64,000 nucleotides of DNA from assembly GCF_003003255.1 (NCBI RefSeq), contig NZ_PVTD01000010.1:99822-163821 (forward strand), written 5' to 3'. The translations under genes were made by a program, and so were the position numbers. The stretch comes from Aliiruegeria haliotis (GTDB taxonomy: Bacteria > Pseudomonadota > Alphaproteobacteria > Rhodobacterales > Rhodobacteraceae). The notes under the pieces were generated by a model. The model had not been told where the DNA came from. It saw only the letters and a list, made by a program, of their open reading frames with translations, and searched no databases. Each line of letters opens with the position of its first letter. The stretch's first letter is position 1. This document shows positions 37,781 to 46,484 of this stretch, piece after piece.

Positions 37781-37860
37781 TATCATTCCGAAGCCCCTCC
37801 TCCTCCCTCGGTTTCCGGAACAGACGGCGACACCCCCCTCCCTGGTGTCGCCGTTTTTTT
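37781..37860 (+). ncRNA. Cuckoo/CcsR-type CCUCCUCCC sRNA, copy 2
   Basis: Hairpin 1 at 37786-37820 has the CCTCCTCCC loop as in copy 1. Hairpin 2 at 37824-37854 has a perfect 11-bp stem (ACGGCGACACC with GGTGTCGCCGT) around a C-rich loop ending CCTCCC, and is followed by seven T, so it is a stronger terminator than in copy 1. Sequence identity with copy 1 is high through the hairpins and drops right after the T-run. Confidence 0.87.
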
Positions 37861-38016
37861 CGGAATGAACTCCGGTCAGGCTGAGTTGAGCCATTCCCTT
37901 ACCTCAGCGACGTCGGCATCGACGATGAACTATTATCGATACTCAATGAGCGCGCGAGGTTCGTTGGTAGACAGAGGTGCAAGGCGTTTTCGAACGCTTG
38001 GTGTCTCGGACTGATG

Positions 38017-38307
38017 CTAGTTCATACTCAAAAGAACCTGGATGTCGCGCCGATTGAGACGTCCTAGCAATGTGCGTTCCTCGACGTTGAGATCTGCGCC
38101 ATCGGCAATGTAGTTCATTAGTTCCAGTGCGATTTCAGTGGTCGGTCGATAGTAAAAATCGGGGCTAGATCGGCTAAGCTCGGAAACCATTCGACTGAGC
38201 AGCCTCTTCTGCCGCTCCGAGTCCAGGTCTTTCCTTTTGTCTTGCAGCATCGCTTCAGGCCCCGGAAATTGAAAAACATGTCGTTGTCGGAAAGGTAGCA
38301 CCTGCAT
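38017..38307 (-). CDS. Hypothetical protein, start uncertain
   Basis: Up to 96 residues. The C-terminal 75 (from the ATG at 38250, MLQDKRKDLDSERQ...) look protein-like, charged and helical, ending LLGRLNRRDIQVLLSMN. Family unknown. No good ribosome site was found for the ATG at 38307, the ATG at 38250 or the TTG at 38331. Stands alone next to a possible transposase remnant. Confidence 0.4.
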   Translation of the reverse strand: MQVLPFRQRHVFQFPGPEAMLQDKRKDLDSERQKRLLSRMVSELSRSSPDFYYRPTTEIALELMNYIADGADLNVEERTLLGRLNRRDIQVLLSMN

Positions 38308-38379
38308 CGATCCCGTCCATTCGGTGGCCAAGCCCGGAAGCCTGCTTCGTCATGCGACCGTCCTTTACGGCCTCCGGGT

Positions 38380-38510
38380 CAGCACATCTGACAATCAGCT
38401 TGCCGCGCGGTTCCAGACCCATCCTCGAACAGACGGCTTCCGAGGAACTGACGAGGCTCACCAACCTCGACGAACTGATACCCTGGAGTTACGCTGCTCA
38501 GGCGGCATAA
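38380..38510 (+). pseudogene. Possible IS66-type transposase C-terminal remnant
   Basis: A frame ending at the TAA at 38508-38510 reads ...ELTRLTNLDELIPWSYAAQAA. The (R/T)LDELLPW-Y ending is what IS66 transposases typically carry at their C-terminus. No inverted repeats or other IS66 ORFs are visible, so only a scrap remains. Confidence 0.35.
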
Positions 38511-38581
38511 CCGGCGACGCTTCGTCCGCGCCGGAGCGCCGTCGCCAGACTGTCACGCCAGAGTGTTGAGCGACAAAAGGC

Positions 38582-39148
38582 ATGACTTTCGAAAAACCGT
38601 CATGGATAGACATCAAACAGATCATTTCCGGATGGTCGGACAAGCAGTTGGTCGGTCTCGTTCAGGACTTGTATCGCCTGTGTCCGGAAAACGCGGCATT
38701 CCTGAACGCTCGATTGCTACAACAGTCGACGCCGAAGCAAAAGCTGGCGCCCTACAAGAAGCGCATTCGTGCTGCTGTCAGTCCGAAGGAACCCTGGAAG
38801 CAAAAGGTTCGTCTTTCCGAGGGTCGCAAAGCGATCAGCGATTTCAAAAAGGCGAATGGCAACGTCCGAGACGTGCTGACGTTGATGACCTACTATGTCC
38901 AATGTGGGAACGACTTTACGTTGGAGTTCGGTGATATCGACGAACGTTTCTACGACAGCATGTGCACGATGGTCAGGCAGATCACAGACCGCCTGTTGAA
39001 GGAACAAGATCATCAAATTGTGGATGAAATCCTTCCTTCTCTGGAGAAGGAATTCAAACGAATCGATGGGCAGATGGGTTGGGGATACCCAGACGAGTTC
39101 GGTGATTGCCTTGAAGAGTTGAGGGACGCGTTCGAACGGGAGCCCTGA
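38582..39148 (+). CDS. DUF6155-like hypothetical protein
   Basis: 188 residues, mostly helical and charged. The opening pattern, helix then LVQDLYRLCPENAAFL, then PYKKRIRAAVSPKE, followed by ISDFKKANGNVRDVLTLMTYYVQCGNDFT, agrees with what I recall of DUF6155, a widespread family of unknown function. No signal peptide or membrane segment. Single gene, with no operon partner. Confidence 0.6.
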   Translation: MTFEKPSWIDIKQIISGWSDKQLVGLVQDLYRLCPENAAFLNARLLQQSTPKQKLAPYKKRIRAAVSPKEPWKQKVRLSEGRKAISDFKKANGNVRDVLTLMTYYVQCGNDFTLEFGDIDERFYDSMCTMVRQITDRLLKEQDHQIVDEILPSLEKEFKRIDGQMGWGYPDEFGDCLEELRDAFEREP

Positions 39149-39251
39149 TGTGCATTAACTCGCAAAAGTAGATGAAGTTGGGTCGCGGCGTTGTCACAAG
39201 CCGACCAAGTCCAATACTCCGTAAGGCATGAACTCCAGATTTCGATATAGA

Positions 39252-40085
39252 TCAGCCTGCCGCAGCCGGGTATGTGAACAGGGTGAGGTGAACGATATTG
39301 AACCCGAAATGAAAGAATACGGCACTGCGCAACCCGCCTCCTAACTGGTACGCCAGACCGTAGGCCAGTCCAGCAACAGTGGCAAAAACGACCAAGACTA
39401 TCCCGCCGCTCAGATGGGCTAAACCAAACAAAGCGCTTGTGACTACAATCGCGGTCCAGATGCCCAGCCGGGCAGCCAGTTCACGTTGCAGATACCCTCG
39501 AAAGAAAGCTTCTTCGGGAAGGCAGGTCAGAAGCAGGTTGCCGACAATGAAAACCGGCAGCCATTCGGGGATGCTGGGTTCCCAACGGACTGTCTGAGTT
39601 AAGACAGCAAGCGCGAATAGGCCACCAAGCAGAAGAAGTCCCGCTGCCACAAATCTTTTGTCGGCTCGGGTCGGAGTTAGCAGAAGCTCCGGCAGGGCAA
39701 ACAGCAACACGAAAAACGCGAACGGCTTTTCGAGCCCTATGCTGTAGCTGAATGGAACGCTTGCAGGTCCGGTTTGGACATCGATGGCGATGGGCATGCG
39801 TTCGACACCGGAAATCATTTCTAGGCCGAAGATGAAGCACAGCAGGATAAGCAGGATGTGCTTCAATGGAACGAACCCCTTCGGCAGTCGAGGCAGCCAT
39901 GCGGCAATACCAAGGCATACCGAGAACAGAAGAATGGAAATCGGGCTGAGAAATCCAAACCACCAACCCAGACACGCCGTCATCGCCAAAAACGGCAAGG
40001 CCAGGATCCTGTGCCCCGCCCATCCAATCGCCAATGCAATCGTTAAGGGAAGCCAGGTCAGGATCTCCGGCCAGACAGTGGACAT
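39252..40085 (-). CDS. CPBP family intramembrane metalloprotease (CAAX protease-like)
   Basis: 277 residues, about eight membrane helices. Conserved motifs in the right order near the C-terminus: PEEAFFRGYLQREL (EExxxR), FGLAHLSGG (FxxxH) and HFGFNIVH (HxxxN). Bacterial members are linked to bacteriocin self-immunity or membrane-protein processing; no bacteriocin gene is seen here. Start: the ATG at 40085, though a TTG at 40094 has a better spaced GGAG and would add three residues. Divergent from the aldo/keto reductase. Confidence 0.85.
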   Translation of the reverse strand: MSTVWPEILTWLPLTIALAIGWAGHRILALPFLAMTACLGWWFGFLSPISILLFSVCLGIAAWLPRLPKGFVPLKHILLILLCFIFGLEMISGVERMPIAIDVQTGPASVPFSYSIGLEKPFAFFVLLFALPELLLTPTRADKRFVAAGLLLLGGLFALAVLTQTVRWEPSIPEWLPVFIVGNLLLTCLPEEAFFRGYLQRELAARLGIWTAIVVTSALFGLAHLSGGIVLVVFATVAGLAYGLAYQLGGGLRSAVFFHFGFNIVHLTLFTYPAAAG

Positions 40086-40169
40086 GGCGTTCAATTTGGG
40101 GCTCCAGTTGTTGCAACACTGGCGGCACTCGGGACTTCAATCTAAACCGAACTTGATGGGGTAGTTCGA

Positions 40170-41162
40170 ATGAAAATGACACAGCTTGGCTCCGATGGGC
40201 CGCAAATCTCGCAGTTTGGGATTGGGGCGATGTCATTCGCAGGTCTCTACGGAGACGCAACTGTCGAGGAAAGCCACGCGGTGTTGGATGCGTGTCGCTA
40301 TGCAGGTGTCACCCACATCGATACGGCGAATGTCTATGGAAACGGGCGCTCCGAAGAACTCATCGGCAGATGGTTCGGCGCCAACCCCGGCGTCAGAGAC
40401 GAGGTGGTCCTGGCCACAAAGGCGGGCATCACAAGAGATCCCGAGCGTCGTTTCAATAACGATCCCGACCATCTGGAGATGTCACTGGATGAAAGCCTCG
40501 AACGACTTGGGGTCGATCATGTCGACATTTTCTATGTCCATCGCTACGACCGCACCCATAGCCCCGAAGACGTCGGCGGGACGCTGAAGCGTCTGATCGA
40601 TAAAGGGAAGACAAGGGCCGTTGGCTTCTCCGAAATTGCCCCAAGCACGCTTCGACGCGCGGCCACGGAATGCCCGATTGCGGCGGTTCAGTCGGAGTAT
40701 TCGCTTTCAACACGCGCACCCGAACTGGGTCTGATCCAGACCTGCGCCGAGCGTGGGACAACGCTTGTGGCGTTTTCACCTGTTGGCCGAGCATTTCTCA
40801 CGGATGCTCCGTTCAGCTACGAGCGTGCACAATCCATGGCCTTCACGAAGTCCAATCCGCGCTTTGTCGAACCGAATTACGGCGCCAACATCGCTGCAAC
40901 CGACCGGTTTCGGAGTCTTGCAGCAGACATGGGTGAACCCGCTGCTGCATTGGCCATCGCGTGGCTCATCGCTCAAGGGGATCACGTTTTGCCCATCCCC
41001 GGCACCAAGAACACAAACCATCTTGCCGAGTTGCTTCGCGGGACGGAACTCAATCTCTCGAAGGAAGATCGTCAACGCATTGACGAGGTTCTTCCGGTCG
41101 GATGGGCACACGGCGACCGTTACACCCAATCGCAGTGGGAAGGTCCGGAGCGGTATTGCTGA
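40170..41162 (+). CDS. Aldo/keto reductase
   Basis: 330 residues, (beta/alpha)8 NADPH oxidoreductase of the AKR13/AKR11-like group. Catalytic tetrad: Asp and Tyr in HIDTANVYGNGRSEEL, Lys in VVLATKAGI, His in IFYVHRYDR. C-terminal NADPH site: PIPGTKNTNHLAELL. It reduces aldehydes or ketones; natural substrate unknown. A small membrane-protein gene follows by 36 bp. Confidence 0.93.
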   Translation: MKMTQLGSDGPQISQFGIGAMSFAGLYGDATVEESHAVLDACRYAGVTHIDTANVYGNGRSEELIGRWFGANPGVRDEVVLATKAGITRDPERRFNNDPDHLEMSLDESLERLGVDHVDIFYVHRYDRTHSPEDVGGTLKRLIDKGKTRAVGFSEIAPSTLRRAATECPIAAVQSEYSLSTRAPELGLIQTCAERGTTLVAFSPVGRAFLTDAPFSYERAQSMAFTKSNPRFVEPNYGANIAATDRFRSLAADMGEPAAALAIAWLIAQGDHVLPIPGTKNTNHLAELLRGTELNLSKEDRQRIDEVLPVGWAHGDRYTQSQWEGPERYC

Positions 41163-41198
41163 CGGCTGTGACGGACCAACGACCATCAGGAGAAAGAT

Positions 41199-41453
41199 AT
41201 GGAATGGCCTATTGCAGTCGTCGGAGTCGCGGCGATCATTGCTTACTTTGTTTTTGACAGCTGGAGAAGCAAAGCGAAACCTTCGAGAGAACGTTCAAAG
41301 CTCGAAACACCCGCGAACCGCACGGCACTCGGGTCGATCTTTCCAACCAAGCCGCGTGCTGACATTCGAGAAGTGACACCGGAAGATGTCTCGAAAAGAC
41401 ATCCGGCGGCAGCTGCAACAGATGATCAGCGCTCTGCTCCGGAACGGAAATAA
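41199..41453 (+). CDS. Small single-helix membrane protein
   Basis: 84 residues: one N-terminal membrane helix (WPIAVVGVAAIIAYFVF) and a charged, disordered tail rich in Lys, Arg, Pro and Glu. AGGAG lies 7 nt before the ATG. Family unknown. Same strand as the aldo/keto reductase, likely co-transcribed. The 240 bp after it hold nothing I can support. Confidence 0.55.
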   Translation: MEWPIAVVGVAAIIAYFVFDSWRSKAKPSRERSKLETPANRTALGSIFPTKPRADIREVTPEDVSKRHPAAAATDDQRSAPERK

Positions 41454-41692
41454 ACCACCATGTCTTGCGATGCCAGAAACACAGCAGGCGCGATGTAAAC
41501 TGTTGGCCGGTTGCTTTCTACCGGGATGTTTTCAGGCGGTGCAGATCTTGGTCTCGGTTTGCGGCAGAAGTTGCGTTGGGGGCGATGGAAAACTTTGTCC
41601 CGGACCTGCGCCACAGGTAATCTCTTTAAGAAAAATTACCTTTCTCATCACACTTAGCCTGGACCCATTCGCCAATAGTGAGACCGCTGCAT

Positions 41693-42817
41693 ATGCCAAG
41701 CATTCGCTTCGTCCATACATCCGACCTTCACCTCGGCAAGCGGTTTGGCACGATGCCCGATACGATCCGCAGTCGTCTGGTCGAAGCACGCCACGAGGTC
41801 ATCGCACGGATTGCGGACGTTGCCCGGTCCAACGGCGCAAGCCATGTCTTGGTGGCCGGAGATACGTTCGACACGGAAACACCATCGGACAATGTTCGCG
41901 TCCAGGCACTGGCAGCGATGGGATCCGATCCGAACCTGACCTGGTGTATCATTCCCGGCAACCACGACAGCCTCGCCGCCGAAACCCTTTGGGAACGTGT
42001 GGAGGCAGATGCACCTCCAAATGTCCGAGTGCTGTCGAAACCGTAGCCAGTCGAAATCGCTCCCCAGGTCTTCCTACTCCCCGCACCGCTTCCGCATCGC
42101 TTTCCGGGTCGCGACTTGACCGATTGGATGCCCGGAGCTGCAACACCTGAAGGTGCGCTTCGGATTGGCCTGGCGCATGGCCGAGTTCAGAGTTTTCACG
42201 AGGACGCGGATACGCGGGACATCATTCCCCCGGATCGTGCGGCCAGTGCGGGATTGGACTATCTCGCACTCGGCGATTGGCACGGGGCCCTGACCGTAGA
42301 CCCGCGCACACAATACTCTGGAACACCTGAGCGAGATCGGTTCAAGCACAACGGTCCGGGAACCTGCCTTGTGGTGACACTCGATGGTGGAGTTCCCCAT
42401 GTCGAAACTGTCGACACCGGTCGTTTCGACTGGCAGGATGTGGACCTGAACTTCACCCCGGATGCCGACGTCAACACCGCTTTGTCCGGTCATGTTCCGC
42501 AGGATGCTGCCAAACGCAGAGACCTGCTCCTGACAGTCAGAACCAATGGCACGCTTCGTCTGCCCGAGAAGGGCGCGTTGATCGCTTCGGGCAAGTCCGT
42601 TGCCGACAGTTTCGGCCTGTTCCGCTTGCTCACGGATGATCTTTCGACCGAGGTTGAGGCTGGCGATCTGGATGCCATTGCGACAGGCGGTGCCTTGCGA
42701 AGCGCAGCGGACGCTCTCCGCATCGAAGCGGAGAATGAGACCGCCAGCGAAGATGACCGACAGATCGCGGCGAGGGCGCTCGACCGGCTTTGGAATCTTT
42801 CCCAGGAGGATGTGTGA
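41693..42817 (+). pseudogene. SbcD-like DNA-repair metallophosphoesterase interrupted by an in-frame TAG
   Basis: One continuous 374-codon frame broken only by TAG at 42044-42046 (codon 118). Before it: FVHTSDLHLGKRFG (D-x-H), VLVAGDTFDTE (GDxxD) and IPGNHDSLA (GNHD), all metal ligands of the calcineurin-like nuclease fold. After it: FLLPAPLPHRF, GLAHGRVQSF, YLALGDWHG and YSGTPERDRF, i.e. the second half of the same domain and the capping domain. The sequence on both sides reads as homologous protein, so one base change (for example CAG or GAG to TAG) inactivates the gene or is suppressed. It partners the SbcC-like ATPase whose start overlaps the stop (TGATG). Confidence 0.85.
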
Positions 42818-45411
42818 TGCAGATCCATTCCGTCCGCCTAGATAATGTTCGCCGTTTCACAGGTCCCGTGGAAATCACCAATATCGGCCCCGGTCTCAAT
42901 GTGCTTTCCGCACATAACGAGCATGGCAAATCGACGATCTTCGATGCGCTTCATGCGGCGTTCTTCCTGGACCGGAAATCCATGCGCGCCGATGTTGCCT
43001 CCCTGATCCCGCATTCTGGCGGCGATCCGGAGGTGACCATTTCATTCTCGACGGCAGCAGGTCGCTGGAAACTCCTGAAACGCTGGAGCCGCGCAGCGAG
43101 CCGGAAGGAGGTCAAACTCTGGAAGGACGACGTACTTGTCGGCCAGGAGGATCAGGCAGAGGCGATGCTCGCAGACATCCTGAAGGCCCCCAAGGCAGGT
43201 GGTCCGGCGGGCCTTCTTTGGGTCCGCCAGGGTCTCGTGGGCCTGGAGGAGAAGGGCGATGAGCAGAACGTGCGTCGGGACCTTCTGTCTTCGGTCACAG
43301 GCGAGGTAGAAGCCATGACCGGCGGACGCCGGATGGATGCGATCCGCGCCAGTGTGAAGGATTCGCTTTCTCGCTATCTCACGAGCACCGGGCGCCCGAA
43401 AAAGGACGGCGATCTGGCGCAAGCGCAGGAGAACCTCCAGGAACTGGAAGAACGCCATGCGGGTTTGCAGTCTGCCGTCAGAGACCTGGGCAATGACCTC
43501 GGAGAGCGTCGGCGCCTTCGCCGCGAACTGGAAGAGATAGAGGACCCGAAAGAGAAGGATCGAAGGGCAGCCACTCTCAGGGAGGCAGAGGCCGCACTGG
43601 CAGATGCCGAGCGTGCTGCGGAAATACTCCATGGTGCGCGGGAAACAGAGGCACGGGCCAAGGCCCAGGCGGATGGTGCGAAGGAACGGCTTGATCGGCT
43701 GACGAAAGCAATCGCCGAACGCAATTTAGCGGAAGAGGCCCTGCAAACTGCCCAGAAATCGGCGGAGCTGGCACAAGACCGGCTGTCAGCCGCCGATACC
43801 TTCTTTTCTGAAGCGACCAGTGCACAAAAGGCGGCGAACGAAGCCGCTGAATCCGCACGTGCGGTGTCAAAGGCCGCAACTCGAGCGCAGCTCGCTGCGA
43901 CGTCCCAATCGCGCCGGACCGAACTCCAGAACAAGCTGTCTGCTGCCGAGGCCGCACGCGCCGAACTGGAGAAGGCAAAAGCGGATGTCGCATTGGGACC
44001 CAACCAGAAGGCGGTCGAACGGGTCAGGGAGCTTTCGCAAGCTGTCGAGGTTGCGCGCATCAGTGCTGAGTCTTCGGCGCCCTCCATCACTCTGTCCTAC
44101 ACAGGTGATGGCCGCGTGCGCAAAGGTAGTGAACCGTTGCAGGAGGCCACCCGAATAGCCTTGCCAGACGGCGCGGAGCTGGACCTCGACGGGATTGGGC
44201 GCATGGTGGTGCAACCTGGCGCCGGGTCCCTCACCGATGCGGTGTCGAAAGCCGAGACGAACCTGTCTGCTGCATTGGACGCCGCTGGTTATGGAAACCG
44301 GGCATCTCTGGACGAGGCCGCCAAACTTCGGGTTGCGGCGGAGGATCGCGTTCGCAATGCAACAGCCAACCTCAAGGCAGCGGCACCGGATGGCATTGAA
44401 GCGCTTCAAACCCTGATCGCCGCAATTCCCGAGCATGCCGAAAGCGACGTTAACCTGCCGACTGTCGCCGAGGCCGAGGAGGCCGAAGGCGCAGCCGTTG
44501 ATGCCTTGTCAGACGCGAACGTAGAGCTGGAGCGAGCGCGCACCGCGAAGGATCTCGCACATCAGGAGACAACACGTGCGTCGGCGGAGCTTTCGGCGGC
44601 AATGGAACGACAAACCCGCGCCACGCAGAATTTAGAAGGCATTTCCGATCCTGAGGCGGATGCCGCATCACTGGAGGTCGAAGTAACAGGGCTTCGGGCA
44701 GAGTTGACGAAAGCCACCGAGGATCGCGTCGTTCTGGAAGCCGATGCTCCCGACGCATCGGCTTTGAAGATCACGCGGGACCGCGCGAAAACTGCCATCG
44801 AGAACTCCCGCATAAGGGTCGAAGACATACGTGTTCGACTGGCGGAACTGGACACGCGCATTCGCGCGTCGGCGTCGGATGCTGTCGAAGAGGAGCTGGC
44901 TGACGTTGAAGAGAAGCGCGGGCAGGCGCAAGCATCCCTGTTGGCTGTCGAAACCGAAGTCGCCGTTCTCAGCAAACTCCTCGAAGCTCTGGATGCGGCA
45001 CGGGAAGAGGCCCGCGAACGCTATGTCGAGCCGGTGCTGAGCGAGTTGCGTCCTCTGATCGACCTGCTGTGGCCAGAGGCCGAACTTCAGATCGACGCCG
45101 AAACTGTCATGCCGACCAAACTTGTGCGGCGTGGCACCGAAGAAGATTTCGACGTGCTTTCCGGTGGAACCCGCGAACAGATCGCGCTTCTCGTTCGCTT
45201 GGCGTTTGCCCAGATGCTGGCCAAAGACGGCAGATCGGCTCCGGTCATTCTTGATGATGCTATCGTCTACACAGACGATGAACGCATCGAGACAATGTTC
45301 GACACCCTCAACCGTCAGGCGCTGGACTTCCAGGTTATCGTGTTTTCCTGCCGCCAGCGCGCATTCAGGGATCTTGGCGGAACTCAGTTAACCATTGAAG
45401 CGGCTTCGTAA
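42817..45411 (+). CDS. SbcC/YhaN-like AAA ATPase with long coiled coils
   Basis: 864 residues. Walker A NVLSAHNEHGKSTIFDALH (about 28-46), two long Ala/Glu/Arg-rich coiled-coil arms (about 190-400 and 500-730), ABC signature LSGGTREQIALLVRLAF and Walker B APVILDDAIVYTDD near the C-terminus. In place of the zinc hook (CxxC) of SbcC/Rad50 there is a beta-rich insert (SITLSYTGDGRVRKG... GRMVVQPGAGS), and the protein has only one Cys (FSCRQR), so it is of the YhaN type. AGGAGG lies 4 nt before the ATG, and the gene overlaps the SbcD-like stop. It would form the ATPase half of an end-processing nuclease complex. Confidence 0.88.
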   Translation: MQIHSVRLDNVRRFTGPVEITNIGPGLNVLSAHNEHGKSTIFDALHAAFFLDRKSMRADVASLIPHSGGDPEVTISFSTAAGRWKLLKRWSRAASRKEVKLWKDDVLVGQEDQAEAMLADILKAPKAGGPAGLLWVRQGLVGLEEKGDEQNVRRDLLSSVTGEVEAMTGGRRMDAIRASVKDSLSRYLTSTGRPKKDGDLAQAQENLQELEERHAGLQSAVRDLGNDLGERRRLRRELEEIEDPKEKDRRAATLREAEAALADAERAAEILHGARETEARAKAQADGAKERLDRLTKAIAERNLAEEALQTAQKSAELAQDRLSAADTFFSEATSAQKAANEAAESARAVSKAATRAQLAATSQSRRTELQNKLSAAEAARAELEKAKADVALGPNQKAVERVRELSQAVEVARISAESSAPSITLSYTGDGRVRKGSEPLQEATRIALPDGAELDLDGIGRMVVQPGAGSLTDAVSKAETNLSAALDAAGYGNRASLDEAAKLRVAAEDRVRNATANLKAAAPDGIEALQTLIAAIPEHAESDVNLPTVAEAEEAEGAAVDALSDANVELERARTAKDLAHQETTRASAELSAAMERQTRATQNLEGISDPEADAASLEVEVTGLRAELTKATEDRVVLEADAPDASALKITRDRAKTAIENSRIRVEDIRVRLAELDTRIRASASDAVEEELADVEEKRGQAQASLLAVETEVAVLSKLLEALDAAREEARERYVEPVLSELRPLIDLLWPEAELQIDAETVMPTKLVRRGTEEDFDVLSGGTREQIALLVRLAFAQMLAKDGRSAPVILDDAIVYTDDERIETMFDTLNRQALDFQVIVFSCRQRAFRDLGGTQLTIEAAS

Positions 45412-45479
45412 TATGGATTGCAGGTCCGCCGTGATTGCTGCGCGATCTCGTCCCAGGAGGGGCCAAGAGGAGAACCGCT

Positions 45480-46199
45480 ATGAGTAACTGGGGAGCATCA
45501 GCTCTGCTTTTCGTTCCGCTTGTGGTGGCGTTCGTCGGTCCGGTGAAATCTGACGCTGACGGTCCTGACAACTTCAGCGTCATCGACGTGGCGGCGGACG
45601 ACGTACTGAACTTGCGAACAGGGCCATCTGCGGAGCATCCGCAGATCGGTGAACTACCGCATGATGCAGGCGGCGTTGCCAACCTCGGTTGCATAGGCGG
45701 CCTCACTTTTGAGGAGTGGTCTGAAGCGTCGAATGAGGTGCGAGAGGCCGGTCTCTCAAAGGAATGGTGCCTGGTAGGATTTGATCGCCTCGTCGGCTGG
45801 TCGTCCGGACGATACCTGGGTGAAGGCTCCTACGAAGACGGATTTCGGGCGGGCGCGATCCTCTGTGACTTGCAGGGTTCGGAGTGGCGCGCGACGGGGA
45901 TCGGAGAACGTCCGGTTGACGAGGAGTTGATCGTGCGGTTTGGGTCGGATGGGCGCCTCGGAGGAAGCGGAGGTTGCAGTCAGATGACGGGGTCGTTTGA
46001 ACGTGATCGGGACGAGATCTCCATCGGGCCAATCGCTACTACCCGCAAATTCTGAGCTGACAACATCATGCAAGCCGAAGCTGCATTCATTGGTCTGTTG
46101 GAGAGTGCGGTGCTGGTCTCTGCTCATCACCTGGTCATGGTCTTGCTGAACGAGGAGTACGAGATACTTGCGCAGGTTGCGAGAACTGACTGGGACTAG
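45480..46199 (+). pseudogene. SH3-like and META/HslJ domain lipoprotein-like protein with in-frame TGA
   Basis: Frame begins MSNWGASALLFVPLVVAF (signal-like), then an SH3b-type segment (DVLNLRTGPSAEHPQIGELP, GWSSGRYLG), then a META/HslJ domain: WRATGIGERPVDEELIVRFGSDGRLGGSGGCSQMTGSF...IGPIATTRKF. At 46053-46055 a TGA stands exactly where META domains usually have Cys (TTR-xC). The frame continues without another stop for 47 codons (ADNIMQAEAAFIGLLESAVLVSA...) to TAG at 46197, matching the end of the domain. Probably a TGC/TGT to TGA nonsense change; the truncated product would be 191 residues. AGAGGAGAACCGCT precedes the ATG. Confidence 0.78.
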
Positions 46200-46263
46200 C
46201 ATGGGCCTCCGTAGAGATCTCGACGCAGCCCATCTCAAATCACACATCACCAGGAAAAACCCG

Positions 46264-46416
46264 ATGACGGATATACAAAAGTCGAAACAGGATCGAGATC
46301 ATGTTTCGACGCCAGAAGGACCGGAGGCGGGTTGCGAGAATCCGTTTGGGAACATATTCGAGCTCTACAGCCATTCGTATGAGCTGACCCACTCAGCAGG
46401 GGCGTACCAAGACTAG
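46264..46416 (+). CDS. Hypothetical 50-residue protein
   Basis: Starts MTDIQKSKQDRDHV and ends YELTHSAGAYQD; hydrophilic, no family recognised. Weak purine-rich upstream sequence (CAGGAAAAACCCG). It lies between the META pseudogene and the coiled-coil gene and may be spurious. Confidence 0.3.
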   Translation: MTDIQKSKQDRDHVSTPEGPEAGCENPFGNIFELYSHSYELTHSAGAYQD

Positions 46417-46484
46417 GTCGCTGCCCGTCTCGGGCTCAATACACCGGTACAACAAGCCAACACCAATTCAGAAGGTTGCAATTA

